Of a DNA stretch of 30,658 nt, positions 11,346 to 21,730 are shown in pieces. The notes beneath the pieces were generated by a model. It saw only the letters and a program-made list of their open reading frames with translations, had not been told where the DNA came from and ran no database searches. The translations under genes and the position numbers were made by a program. The DNA lies in contig MU129034.1 of NCBI GenBank assembly GCA_014904985.1, forward strand, positions 29,064 to 59,721, written 5' to 3'. The stretch comes from Hydnum rufescens UP504. Lineage: Eukaryota > Basidiomycota > Agaricomycetes > Cantharellales > Hydnaceae. Each line of letters opens with the position of its first letter. The stretch's first letter is position 1.

Positions 11346-12419
11346 AAGAATATGCCTAGAAAGGGGGCTGGACACCAGAGGGCAAAGGAACAACGCCACC
11401 ATCAGAAAGTTGATGATCGACTGCGGGTAGAAGAGGATTCTCAGGGAGAGGCTGAGGTACCCAGATGTGCGGAAGAAAATGCTCAAATGCGGGTAGAGGT
11501 GCATTCTCAGGGGGATGCAGAGGCACCCAGCCATGAGGAAGAAGCTCAAATACTGCCCCCAGAGAATGATCACCATGCAGAAGATGCTTGCCAGTCAGCA
11601 GAGGAGAACCATCAGCCTAGGGAAGAGGAGAACCATCAACCTATGGAAGAGGACCATCGACCTATGGAAGAGGAGAACCATTGACCTATGGAAGAGGAGA
11701 ACTACCAGTCTATGGACGAGGGGAATTGTCAGCCTGTGGAAGAGGAGAACCATCAACCAACAGAAGAGGAAAACCATTGGTGTATTGAAGAGGAGAATCG
11801 ATCTGCAGACAAGGATGCTCCTGGTGGTGAGGGATTGACCACTCAGAATGTGTCTGAAGTTGGTGATGATGAAAATGATCATAATGATGACTCAGCCAAC
11901 AAAGCCACAGATGAGCTCGCGAAAATGGTGGTGGATGATCATGCCTTGGCTCACCCACAAGTCACATCACAAGGTTCACCGGGTTCATGACCCCATACAC
12001 CTGAATACTCCCCCATCACTCCCAGAGATCTTACCCCTGCCCCCAGATCACCACCCCATCGTCGATCTTCTACTCCGCCTGATGTCGTTTCTCCTGGGTT
12101 GCCTTCAGAGGATATATTTGTGCAAGGCTCAAAGTCACACCCACCTTCACCTTCTGCCCCATATTCTCATCAAGTCTCCCACCCATGTCATGAGCTGTCC
12201 CCCCGCATCCTTGTACTCGATCACATTCCCTGAGTCCCTCAGCCCAAACCGGAACTCATGGTGCTTCTGTGGCACTTTCAAGTAATTGGTCTCATTCCCC
12301 TAAATTGCGCAGTGGGATGCATGACCATCTACAATCATCTTCCAGAGAACCTTCTGGGCCTTCTGGGCGACATTCTAGTTCACATGAGTGTTCTGAACAT
12401 GGTTCTCACGATCTCCAAC

Positions 12420-12692
12420 CCTGCTCTTGCAACCTCTCTCCTCGCTCTCGTGACCTCTCTCCTCACTCTCATGATCTCCATCCCCACTTTGGTGACAACA
12501 CTTCTCGCTCTCGGGACCATCCCCCACACTCTCATGATCTCCCCTCTCACTCTCGTGATCTCCCTCGTTCTCATGATCTCCCTCGTTCTCGTGATCTCCC
12601 TCATTCTTGCGATCTCCCTTGTTCTCGCGATCTCCCTCATTCTCACAATCTCCCTCATTTTTGTGACCTCCCCCTTCGCTCTCGCGACCTCC
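12420..12692 (+). repeat. SRDLP minisatellite, seven clean 18-bp units at its core
   Basis: Units at 12546, 12564, 12582, 12600, 12618, 12636 and 12654 are each 18 bp and fit a consensus CTCGTTCTCGCGATCTCC. In the plus frame they encode Ser-Arg-Asp-Leu-Pro-type hexapeptides, with Arg replaced by His or Cys in decayed units. Looser 18-21 bp units extend it to 12420 and 12692. Several other frames, including minus frames, are open only because the unit lacks stops, so they are not called as genes. Confidence 0.85.
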
Positions 12693-13012
12693 CCCACAAC
12701 ACACAATGGGACCGACCCGGCCTTCCATTCCCCAAACTTCGCAGTCTTGCCAACCTCCCACTGCCCCATGTGCATTTCAAATGAGATCTGAAGTAGTGGT
12801 CGATAATGATTGGAGGGCCAGAACAGTGGGCTCAAGCTATGGGCCCTCATCACGAATGATGGGTTTGAGAGATATGGCGTGGGCTGCACCAGAGGGTGTC
12901 AGTCTGTCAAATTTCAATGGTTCGAGCAGGGATGGGCGGCAGCATGGCCCAGATGTACGAGTCCATCAGAGACTGCCAGCCTCAATCTCATCCGGCTTGG
13001 CGGCGAGTCATT

Positions 13013-13071
13013 GTAAGTTTAGCTATGCACTATTTAAATCATTTAGTTTACTCATCCCATTCACATAATAG
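13013..13071 (+). other. Candidate spliceosomal intron, 59 bp
   Basis: GTAAGT donor at 13013 and TAG acceptor ending at 13071, with a pyrimidine- and A-rich interior. Length and donor fit basidiomycete introns. Splicing would join an upstream Ser/Pro-rich frame to the open frame that includes 13083 in phase. The exon frame upstream is uncertain because of earlier frameshifts. Confidence 0.45.
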
Positions 13072-13976
13072 CACCGGTACATATGACACCCTCACCAGCC
13101 ACTTTCTCGAGTCCAGCTGCAAATGTGGTGGCAGTGGACACTTGGTACGTCATCGAGGTGTCACGCGTTGACTTAGGGCACTGTATGTCCACATACTGGG
13201 TGGACAGGTTGGAGGACATCAATGCATTTGGTGTGCGAGCTTGGAAGAAGGCTAAGCATGCTGGGGATCCTGGGAATCTTTCCCTTTTGTTCAAATCGGT
13301 GCAGGTGCGCAATATGGCCCTGAGGCAGTTCAGGGCAAAAGCTCCTCCTGGATGCAACCGACAGTACTTTGAGGGACTCACCCTCATGGATCCAGAGGCT
13401 GCTTCAGCTGCTCATGTCTCAAATTTGGACTTGGGGTACATCAATCAAGCCTATGCCTACAAGTCCCAATTTTTCCCTGTGATTCTTTCATTTGCACTGC
13501 CAGCTTATTGAAAGGCTACAGCTGCCCACCACTTCTTCAATTCCAAATGGTTTCCCCCCATACTTGCTACACCCTCCGAATGATGTCCAAGGTTATTCGA
13601 TTCGGCTCATCAGTGACCCATGAACATGGTGTCATTCTCTCTGGACTGGGCTGAGATGCAAGGGACTATCCACCCGATCTTATCAAGCAACTTGCATTAT
13701 CATCGCCTGCTCACTTTGATGTGTGCTCAAGTCTATCGCTGGGGCAAGAAGGATATCAGGGTTAATATATGGCCTACAGATGGTCCATATGATGAAATCC
13801 TCTGTATTCTCGCACGCTTGGCACACAATGTGTATGGTTCAAGTGTTACTCAACCATTGCTCGATGAGACCTTTGGGTATGTCTCTCACTTATGGGTGAT
13901 ACAAATGGAGTTGGCATTAGATTGCCCTCAATTCAAAAAACACCCTAACAACATGTATGACCAAGAGAAGTTTTGA

Positions 13977-14340
13977 ATACTTCTATACGCTATCTATACA
14001 TGGTTGTACTGTACTGCATTGTAGTGTAAATCATATTTTGTTTGTGTTTGTATTTCCTGGGATTATCCAGTCCCAGGAGTAAACACACTACATTGTTCTC
14101 ACTGTCCCCCTCTCCATGGACATAGACTTCTTCAGCTTTCTGCACACAGCATTGCACTCTATATTCTGCCTCAGCGTGGATTTTGGGTGACACACAAAAC
14201 CACAACTACGCTGTTCAGTGTTCCTTTCCACCTAGAGTGGAGGGTATCTGAGCGCAAGTTCTTAGTGTCTCCTCTTGCTCTCACACCTTGGCGTGTGTTG
14301 CAAGTGGTGATTTTTATCTCTGGCAGCAGTCTTCTCCAGT
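13977..14340. other. Spacer between two decayed plus-strand genes
   Basis: No protein-like frame or repeat is apparent. It would hold the 3' end of the upstream gene and the promoter of the next, but no clear TATA or polyadenylation signal stands out. Confidence 0.4.
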
Positions 14341-16939
14341 ATGGCTGGTATGAAATCAAAGATTCAGACTGCAAGGAAGCACACTCCATGGCCACAACAT
14401 GCAGCAGTCGCCACACCCATGAGCTCCAGTAATGGAAGCAATGGCGGCAATGATCTGGATAGTGTGCCAGCATCTAAGAGGTCCTTGCAACATGCTAGCA
14501 CCACAAAGCTCAGTATGACCTCAAATTCAGCCATGAAGGAAAAACCCCTTCAGACCACCAGCCAGCCTAGTGGGAGCCATGCCACCAGCCCTCACCCCTC
14601 CAAAACGTTCTCAACGAGACTTGTGGTCAAGATCCCATCACGGAAGGTGTTAACCGCACCCTACACCTTGAATAAAATATCCAACAAGCCTACTCATGCA
14701 TCGTCTCCATTTGGATATTTATCAGCGTCTTCATCAGCATGCACACCAGTTGCTGATTTCGACTCTAATGATGAAGATTTTGGAACACCATTTGAACATG
14801 AGTTAGAGGATGGTCAAGCTAGTGTGACACAGGGAGATGATGGACTCGATGCTACTGGGGATTCTTTCCTTGACTCTATCAATGCCAGTAGTGTGCCTGC
14901 ATATCATGGCCCAAAAAGTTGCAATACTGATGTGAGAAATCAATGTGAGGTCTCACCCCCTGGTCTCTTGGACATCCAATCCCCTCCATATTATAATCAC
15001 ATTATTCCCAATCACAGAAACACCCCCATTCACAGTCCCCATCCTGATTCCCCTGACACGCCCATTTTGGATATCACAGATGGGACCCATGACAACTTTT
15101 TGTTGAGCAATGGTGATAGTGATAATGCTGTGCCTCTGAAAGTGAGGGGCAATGCCAAGCCCTGTTCTAAGGCAGTTGTGTCCCCCCAACCTGTCTCCCA
15201 CTTGTTGGAAGAGCCAAGTTCAGATGAAGATGATGAGGATCTCAAAGGAGGGCCATTTACCACCCCGGAGGTAGAAAAGATTAAGGCTGAATATGCAGCG
15301 TTTGACAAGCGAATTGCAGGACTGGCGAGGGAAATGGGTCGTAGTGTTAATTCGATTCAAAAGATTGGTGGGTGGGTGTCATGAGTAGTTCATCCATGGA
15401 AAACTATTGCCTGGAACATGTTCCAATCCAGCTATCCTACCAACCCTGACAAGTCAGTGAGCCAAACTGATTATACCAAAAATACAGTTCACCCTGCCTA
15501 TGATGAGCTTGTTAAGAAGTATGCAGGAGAGAAGTCTGAGGATTGGGCAGCAGAATCAGCTCGCCTGGTTAAGGAGTACACAGAGACTAGGGTGGCAATA
15601 AGTGCAGACATCGCAAAGCATGGGGGGGAAGCTGCGAAAATCATTGCTAGCCACAAGAGGGCATGGCAAAAGGATTTCAGGGCCTTGGCAAGCTTTGGGG
15701 TGCATTTCAAGTTGACAGTGCTTGCAGATAATGCCTGCTCTCCTGCTGCTCATGCTCAGAATGGGCAGCTATTTGGGACTGTGGAGATGGAATCATACTA
15801 CAAGTCCAGGCATGACTTCAAGTCTCATGTTGTGGACGTATACACATTTATATTGTCTGCCAAGGCAGGGGTTAGGAAGGCAGAGGGGCATAAAGCTCAG
15901 ACTTTGCAATGTGAGCAAGAATAGGCCTTCAAGAACCCCAATAAGGCAAAAGGGAAGGTTTCAAAAATGCTGATTCAGCTATTTGGTAAGTTTGCTCAAT
16001 GCATAGCTTCTTGACAGTTCCTATGCTAATCCTGCTTGAGTAGAGCCATTCATTCGTTGGACCACATTCCCTTGGCTGAAATTGCCCCAAAAACTCCTCT
16101 CACACACCTTGGTGATCAATGGAGTACTGCCATTGTCTCACTTCCAGCTTCTCGGTTCACTCTCGATTGATCACTACAGTGTCAGCAAGATCCAAGCCAT
16201 GTATAATGCTCTAGAGAATGGGCAGCTCAAAGTATCTGAGTGTACCCATGAGGAATCAAACTCTGGGGAGACCGCACTCATTACTGATAGTGGTGGCCAA
16301 GTGCTAATGACGGTAGCGAGTGCATTGGAAATGATTGGGGCCAAGAAGAAGCTGGATTCGAAGAGGGCAGCTGAGCAGGTGGTTGTGAGGGCTCAGGCAG
16401 TGGATACAATGATTGATGGAGGGGATTCTGGAGGGGATTCTGATGGGCATCATGGGAATGGGCATCCGGTCAGGAACTCAAGTCACACTGTCATGGTGAA
16501 CTCGGACAGGATTGTGACCCAAGGACTGGGGAAGAGGCCGCAGAAGGGTGGGGATGATTTTAATCAGCTGCACAAGACAAAGTGCCTGCAAGTCAAGTCT
16601 GTGGAGATCATTGATGACTTGGATGAAACCCCAACTGCTGGACTGTCCCACCTCCATGTGCAAGCTACGAGTTCTCATCGTAATGATTTGCAACAGCATT
16701 CCGCATTCTCAAGTGACAGTGAGGCTACTGTTGGGATTTCCCTTCAGCATACCACTGGGGTCCCAATTGTGCCAATGTTCAATCCGCATGATCCATTTTC
16801 TATGATGGATGATGTGCCAATTCCAAATAAGGACAACATGAGTTTCCCTTTACTTGATCCTTCATTGTTTCAAGGCCCTGAGTTTGAAGCACTTGTAGCA
16901 CAATACCAAAGTAGATATGAAGTAGACAGATTTTATTAA
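14341..16939 (+). pseudogene. Decayed two-exon gene of a probable agaricomycete-specific family
   Basis: ATG at 14341 opens 347 codons to TGA 15382-15384. The same frame continues without a break to TAG 15922-15924, then to a GTAAGT donor at 15986. After a 58-bp intron the frame runs from 16044 to a stop at 16937-16939. Residues 1-280 are disordered and Ser/Pro/Asp-rich. A small helical module follows (EVEKIKAEYAAFDKRIAGLA, then IQKIGGW), then WNMFQSSYPT, a Lys/Ala-rich helical region, and in exon 2 RWTTFPWLKLP and an acidic tail. This order recalls a family of mushroom hypothetical proteins often found near transposons; that is memory, not a search. The TGA falls in WVS-stop-VVHPW, where arginine (CGA) is likely. 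The TAG is not a CpG product. Total about 850 codons; function unknown. Confidence 0.6.
15986..16043 (+). other. Intron of the 14341-16939 gene, 58 bp
   Basis: Donor GTAAGT at 15986, branch-like GCTAAT at about 16025-16030, acceptor TAG at 16041-16043. Splicing keeps the frame: exon 1 ends with one base (G) and exon 2 begins AG, restoring a codon and linking MLIQLF to PFIRWTTFPW. Length and signals are typical of basidiomycetes. Confidence 0.7.
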
Positions 16940-17154
16940 TGGCTTCTTAATGTGTTTGTATTGTGGCCTTAATGGAAGGTTGTTTTATTTAAGAATTCTA
17001 AGTTGTTCCTTCAAGGCAGAATGGAAAGACTCGCAATAGTGGTCTTCAATTGAGTCTGCTCAAGTCCTGAGTGCTAAGTCCTAATTCAGGTCAATTTCAG
17101 CCAACTTTCAGCCCAAAGCTCAAGTGAGAGATTTCAATGGGGCAGACCAATTCA
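16940..17154. other. 3' flank of the decayed gene
   Basis: AT-rich spacer with no ORF of note. It would contain the 3' UTR. Nothing else is seen. Confidence 0.4.
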
Positions 17155-17240
17155 GCCGAAATAGTGATGGGACCTACTTAGGTACCATTATCTGCCCCAG
17201 AAGTGGTACCTAACTAGGCTTAGATGACTGACCAAGGTGG
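17155..17240. repeat. Short palindromic repeat, copy A
   Basis: GGACCTACTTAGGTACCA and TGGTACCTAACTAGG form the arms of a stem around a ~16-bp loop containing CTGCCCC. The reverse complement of this block, including the adjacent TGACTGACCA, is found again at 30318-30400. Both copies carry TTCAGCCGAAA nearby. Similarity fades after about 75-85 bp. Confidence 0.65.
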
Positions 17241-18532
17241 ATTCAACCTGAGATTCATGCCATGGCGACATTTGGGACATTCCCTCAAAATGATATCCAA
17301 GCAATTGAGAATGGAGATGCAAGTCCACTTACGATTCCACCTTTGTGGCCAAGAATGATGGGGAACATGCCTTCGCAATCTTTCCCACTGCGTGTATATT
17401 CATCCCTAAATGACACTTGTCCATAAACCAACCCCCGCCCACACAAACAAACAAGCACATGCATGGCAGATACTGGTGTGGAGGATGTGGATGCACACCT
17501 CACCTGCTTTTGGCATTTGATGCAATAAACCCCTCAGAAAAACCAAGGCATGTTGTAAGCAGGAAACAGAGGATGAATCCAGCTACAGTCCGCGAAATGG
17601 ATACAAGGACAAAGAGAGGGGATCACAGGGCCAATCCAAATGTTAGGGTCCAAGGGGAGAGAGGTCTTTGGACAGGTGAAATTGTCCTGTATAGACTGAG
17701 CCTATCCAGACAATAAATGAAGGGGCTGATAAGTCAGGGAATCACACTCTAGGTCCTCCTCTTGAGAGCCTATCAAAAGTGTGATTAGTGGGGGTTGAGT
17801 TTTGGAACTTACCCTGACACCAGCAGCAGTTCAACTAGCTTTTCAACTGGGGATGGGGGGAAAGACGATAGAAATTCACATCTCCTGCACTTAATATACA
17901 TCACAGAAAAATTCTATGGTAACCGGCGGAAAGGTGGGATTATGGTGAAAATGAGGGAAAAAAAATAAAGTCAAAAGCTTCAAAACTGAAGGAGATATTC
18001 AATTAACAAGTCAGAATAGGAGAATATGGCTTAACCAAGGTATTCCTCCTCTTCTACTGAACCAAATCCCTTGAGGAATGGTGGAACTGGTCGCCCTAGA
18101 TGTACCCTCCATCGGACATAGGGTTCCGGAACCATAATTGCCTTTAGTAATCAGAAAAGCAGAGGTAAAAGTGAAATGAGCCATGAGGAGACTAAATTAC
18201 AGGAGGCCGAGTTCTAATCCGCTCGTTTTTCCCTTTGTACCGTTCGATGCGGATTTTTAGCGTCTTCCCAGGGGTGGTCGTTTCTAACAAATCGGATTAA
18301 AACTGATGGAGTTATTTGCAAAATACTGAAGGATTGTGTGGAGCATGAGGTAAAATCAACCTGGAAGATGCAGTTCGCATCCGATAAACGCGTGTGTGGT
18401 ACCGTTAGACAGGTATTAATCGTAGCTTTCTGGGCTCTGTCTTGCCGAGTCGATCCGATCAAGAATGAGGGAGATATTCGCGAAATACTCCTTGAGAGTA
18501 TTGGAATAGCCCCTATTCAACATGTGACAAGT
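17241..18532. other. Intergenic DNA left of the retroelement
   Basis: No supportable gene. Open frames reach 99 codons (17417-17716) but show no family features. A weak direct repeat is visible: 18290-18340 and 18451-18505 share a GA(T/G)GGAG(A/T)TATT(T/C)GC(A/G)AAATACT motif about 165 bp apart. Confidence 0.45.
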
Positions 18533-18537
18533 CCGCA
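18533..18537. repeat. Target site duplication, left copy (CCGCA)
   Basis: CCGCA directly precedes the left LTR and recurs directly after the right LTR at 30228-30232. A 5-bp duplication is the usual product of Ty3/Gypsy integrase. The empty site would have read ...AAGT-CCGCA-AGTCAAAG.... Confidence 0.95.
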
Positions 18538-19086
18538 TGTAATAAAGTACTATAGATTGGACGAGTAAACCGTCGTGAACTGAGGGTAGTTGAACACGTA
18601 GCCTAGGGAAGCGCGTAGGGAGATACGAAAGGGAAAAGCAAGGAGGTAGGATACGAAGGAAATAGGCAAAGCGGGCGATATGAGCGGCTCGAATGAGCGC
18701 GGTCGTGCGAGTTCGAGGAGGGCGTAGCAAGGGGCGCGCTTCGTAGCGCGTCCTCAGTTCGACCGACTCGAAGATCCTACCTAGCCTGGCTAGGTAGTAA
18801 TCTCACTTCCCGTTTGGCCTGGCCTCATGTGGAAGTGGAGTGGATGGGCGACGGAAGAAGGCAGAGGGTTACCTGGAATGGTGATTTGTTAGTAGCTTAG
18901 CCGATAGTGAGTACTCACTGCTCGGCTCTCGTATTCTCGCGTTCCTACGAACGGCGTGTTACTTCGACTCACACTGGGGAGTAAAAACAACGTAGAATTC
19001 GACGGGAGAAGCCGCGGGTTTGCCATGGCAGCTCCCTAACGTTGCGCAACCTATGTACACTACTATTACATAATCGCTATACTACA
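18538..19086 (-). repeat. 3' LTR
   Basis: 549 bp, TGTAATAAAG at the left end and ATACTACA at the right end in plus orientation. It is colinear with the other LTR with no indels and 18 substitutions (about 3.3%). It holds two perfect palindromes: CTACCTAGCCTGGCTAGGTAG at 18777-18797 (21 bp with a one-base centre, one base beyond 10+10) and AGTGAGTACTCACT at 18906-18919. Confidence 0.98.
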
Positions 19087-19100
19087 GTGCCCCCCTGTAT
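19087..19100 (-). promoter_or_regulatory. Polypurine tract (plus-strand primer)
   Basis: Read on minus, ACAGGGGGGCAC lies directly upstream of the 3' LTR, the position expected for the RNase H-resistant primer of plus-strand DNA synthesis. It is short and G-rich and is followed by the LTR start TGTAG. Confidence 0.75.
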
Positions 19101-19116
19101 ATACTAAGCGCGACGG

Positions 19117-21680
19117 CTAGTCCGTCGATATTTCATCCAATACAATTTTGTAGACCTCCCAAGTGCTTACCCATCTGAAGTATTCCGTGTTGTAAGTGCT
19201 GCGGGCTAGTAGCGATGTGGGGGAGACCGGGGGTGAGGTATGCGCAGTGGAGGCCAGCAATTTACGGATGACACTGGTGGAGTCCAAAGGGACCGAGAAA
19301 CCCAAAGGGGAGACGTAGGAGAGATGCTTACGAAGGAGGGCCTCGGAATCCACAGCTTGATTTCACTGCAAGGCCAAGGACGTTGGCCCCAGAGCGTGGA
19401 ATTGATGAATCCGTTTGATAAGGAAGGCCAGCGAGAGCGCGTACCGCGACATTAGTCGGGAGCTAGAGCCCCGCACCCTGGGTGGGAGGCTCGTCACTCC
19501 ATGTAATAGAAGGATCAATTCTTCCCACTGAAAGTGAGGGACGGGGTGCAAGGGATTCCCTTGGGGGTCCAAGGGGATTGGGAAGCTTTCAAGGCGTTCC
19601 CTGCCTCTCACTCATATCCTCTGTATGACTTCGGCCTTAGCTCTAGGGCTGAACTCTCGCAGAGTGCCAGGAATCATGCTGGGGTGTATCCCTGCGGCTG
19701 AGGGTTTGGCAGGGTATTGGAGAAACGCCGCTCTTTGGTTCTGAACCGCTAGGAGGGCCCAGTCCCGATCCTTGTAAGCGATAATAGTCATTCGTAGGAG
19801 ATGGAGCCATGAGTGTACATAGGGGCTGTACTTCTCGAATAGTTCACGTTCCAGTTCATCCTCGGACCTGAAATAGAGGAAAGGAGCGAGGTGTACTGGG
19901 AAAGTCCCTGCGCACACGCATTCGTTGTCCCAATCGGCCTCGGTTCCAATGGTCGATGAGCCCGGCTCCGCCCCCGACGGCAATGGGACCTCCTCCCGGG
20001 ACTCCTGGGGTGCCGAAAAGTCTTCAAAGGGCGGGAGATTCATGTCCTCGGAAGATGGGGGATTCACATCTTCGAAGGATGGGGGATCCTCGGCCATAGG
20101 TGTGGCTGGGATCGGTGGAGGAGGAGGGCGTGGCATGTTCCGCGGGCCGAAGGGTATAAGGGATCCGCTTCAATACATTCTAGCAGGTCCGGTGGGGCCC
20201 CGTAAGGGCAGGCGTACGGGTCCACTAACCGCTGGCGCAGAGGGGCAGTGTGGAGGAAAGCGGGGAACGTCGGGGGAGCAATCCAGTTCCCTTGGTTTCA
20301 CTCAGCCCACCTCTTGCAGGTCTCATAGTTTTCATGGAATAGCGGTAGTGGGGGTTCGTAGTGTTTCCGATCCGCAAGCTCTTTAAGGGAGACAGTCTCC
20401 TTCCCTAACGCCTCCTGCATGTCCCGGAGGACCGCCATGGTATTAGGCTCCTTCATGCTCGTCAGCCAGCGGATCATCCGTGCCACATAGACCTCGTCCT
20501 TTTCTCCCCTGGGCCACCTGTAATTGGCTCCATGGAAGCGATGGTGGGGGCCCGGCACTGGTGCTTCAGTGGCATGCCCTGGGCATACCACCCAAACATC
20601 CATCGGTCTCAGTACCTCCTGTGTCGTGATAGCCCGGCCCAATTCCCTATGGAATTGCACCCGCGTCTTCTCCCGCGTGAACCCTTTGCCGAACCGGCGC
20701 AAAGGGAAGTGCTCCTCAGTGTGGGCCCGGGCTCGTGCCCAGAGGGGTGATTCTTCCACTGAGCCTCAAGGGAAGAGCTCCACGGGTGGCTGGGAGTTAG
20801 CCTCGTGGATGGTCCACACTGGCACTCCCAGCTCGGCTAGACTTTCACCAATGAGCCTTGAGTGCGCGTCGCTGACCCTGACCATTAGCCCCGTTTGGTG
20901 TACCGTAGAGCAGAAGGTCGGGGGGTGAAACTGTCCCCGGTATAGCCTGAAATACAGGAGGAATCGGATTCCCAAGGTTAGGAATCCCAGGCCGTCCATG
21001 AGTCGCCGGCGCAGCTCCTGTGCAATTTGCGCGATCCTCCAAGGAGGGGCAGGCTGGATGGCCTGTCCCAGTAGAGTGAACCATGACTGTCCAAAGTGCC
21101 AATCGGGGTCCCGCGAAGAAGGTAAGGTAAGGGCGTTTTCCCTGACCAAGCTCTCGAGCTTCATCATGTTCGTTAGTACGATCGAACCTGACGTACGCAG
21201 GTATTGGACGCGGCCTGCGGCTAACGTGAAAAGATCAGGCCTGGGGCCGGTAGATGCAATGAGGTGTAAACACGGGTCGAAGTCGAAGGAATGAAGATCG
21301 AGCGGGATACAGGCTCGGTGGATGGGGAAAGGGCTGCTTGTCGGGAGAAGCTGGGTTCTCATCATCCAGTCGAACTTCCCCAAATGCCCCCATTCGTCCA
21401 AGTCCGCCCAGCTGTAGCCATACGGATCGCTGTGGTACGGCGGAAGTCCTTGCACTCTCAGGAGAGGGCCTGGGAGGTTAAGAGTGCGTATTTCGTAGTC
21501 GAAGAACTGGGCAGAACGTGGGAGGCTTGGGCTATCGCCTGGTCTTTGGGCGGGATTGTCCAGCCAATCCGCATATTGCTCGTGGTCATAATCGTCACGG
21601 TCGGTGTTCTTCCCCGGCATCGCATAGCGGCGACCCTCCCAAATTCCCAAGTGTCGTTGCGACTCCTGCTCAGATGACAT
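19117..21680 (-). pseudogene. Accessory 3' ORF between pol and the 3' LTR, ~850 codons, unknown function
   Basis: ATG at 21680 lies about 50 bases after the pol stop, and the frame ends with TAG at 19117-19119, only 17 bases before the purine tract. The reading is interrupted by four in-frame TGA codons (20766-20768, 20298-20300, 19612-19614, 19363-19365) and one frameshift near 20140. Between these the protein style is continuous and globular: DYEIRTLNLPGPLLRVQGLP, an Arg/Leu-rich helical patch LRRRLMDGLGFLTLGIRFLL, then LAELGVPVW. The middle is Pro/Glu/Ser-rich (20136-19950), followed by FRSEDELERELFEKYSPY. No signal peptide, clear membrane anchor, zinc motif or nuclease motif is visible, so an envelope-like role has no support. 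I do not recognise the family. Its length and placement argue that it was a functional part of the ancestral element. Confidence 0.75.
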
Positions 21681-21730
21681 AGTGGGGTTAGCTAGGATAG
21701 GTGAGCGTCGCCTCGTTGTATACTCATAGC

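Larger units (their letters stand above)
11298..13976 (+). pseudogene. Decayed plus-strand gene: acidic repeats, SRDLP repeats, conserved C-terminal region
   Basis: The first segment (11298-11990) is glutamate-rich with a ~9-residue repeat of the type ENHQPMEEE, broken by TGA at 11682-11684. The preceding repeat unit has CATCGACCTATGGAAG where this one has CATTGACCTATGGAAG, so the stop visibly derives from CGA. Another TGA follows at 11988-11990, then a Ser/Pro-rich segment, a frameshift near 12190, and the SRDLP repeats. A candidate 59-bp intron lies at 13013-13071. The last part is protein-like: 13083-13508, TGA at 13509-13511, then shifted frames to 13976 with YRWGKKDIRV and LLDETFGYVSHLW. 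Globular composition there suggests once-real coding. It resembles hypothetical proteins expanded in agaricomycetes, by memory only. Function unknown; at least two TGA stops and several frameshifts make it non-functional. Confidence 0.55.

Noticed and set aside
11595..11958. Minus-strand frames opposite the acidic repeats
   Set aside because: They are mirror products of the plus-strand Glu-rich repeat.
12375..12889. Long minus-strand and alternative plus-strand frames over the minisatellite
   Set aside because: An 18-bp repeat without stops keeps several frames open together; the plus SRDLP frame matches the flanking gene.
19117..21680. Envelope-like gene
   Set aside because: Position fits, but no signal peptide, transmembrane anchor or cleavage motif is visible.
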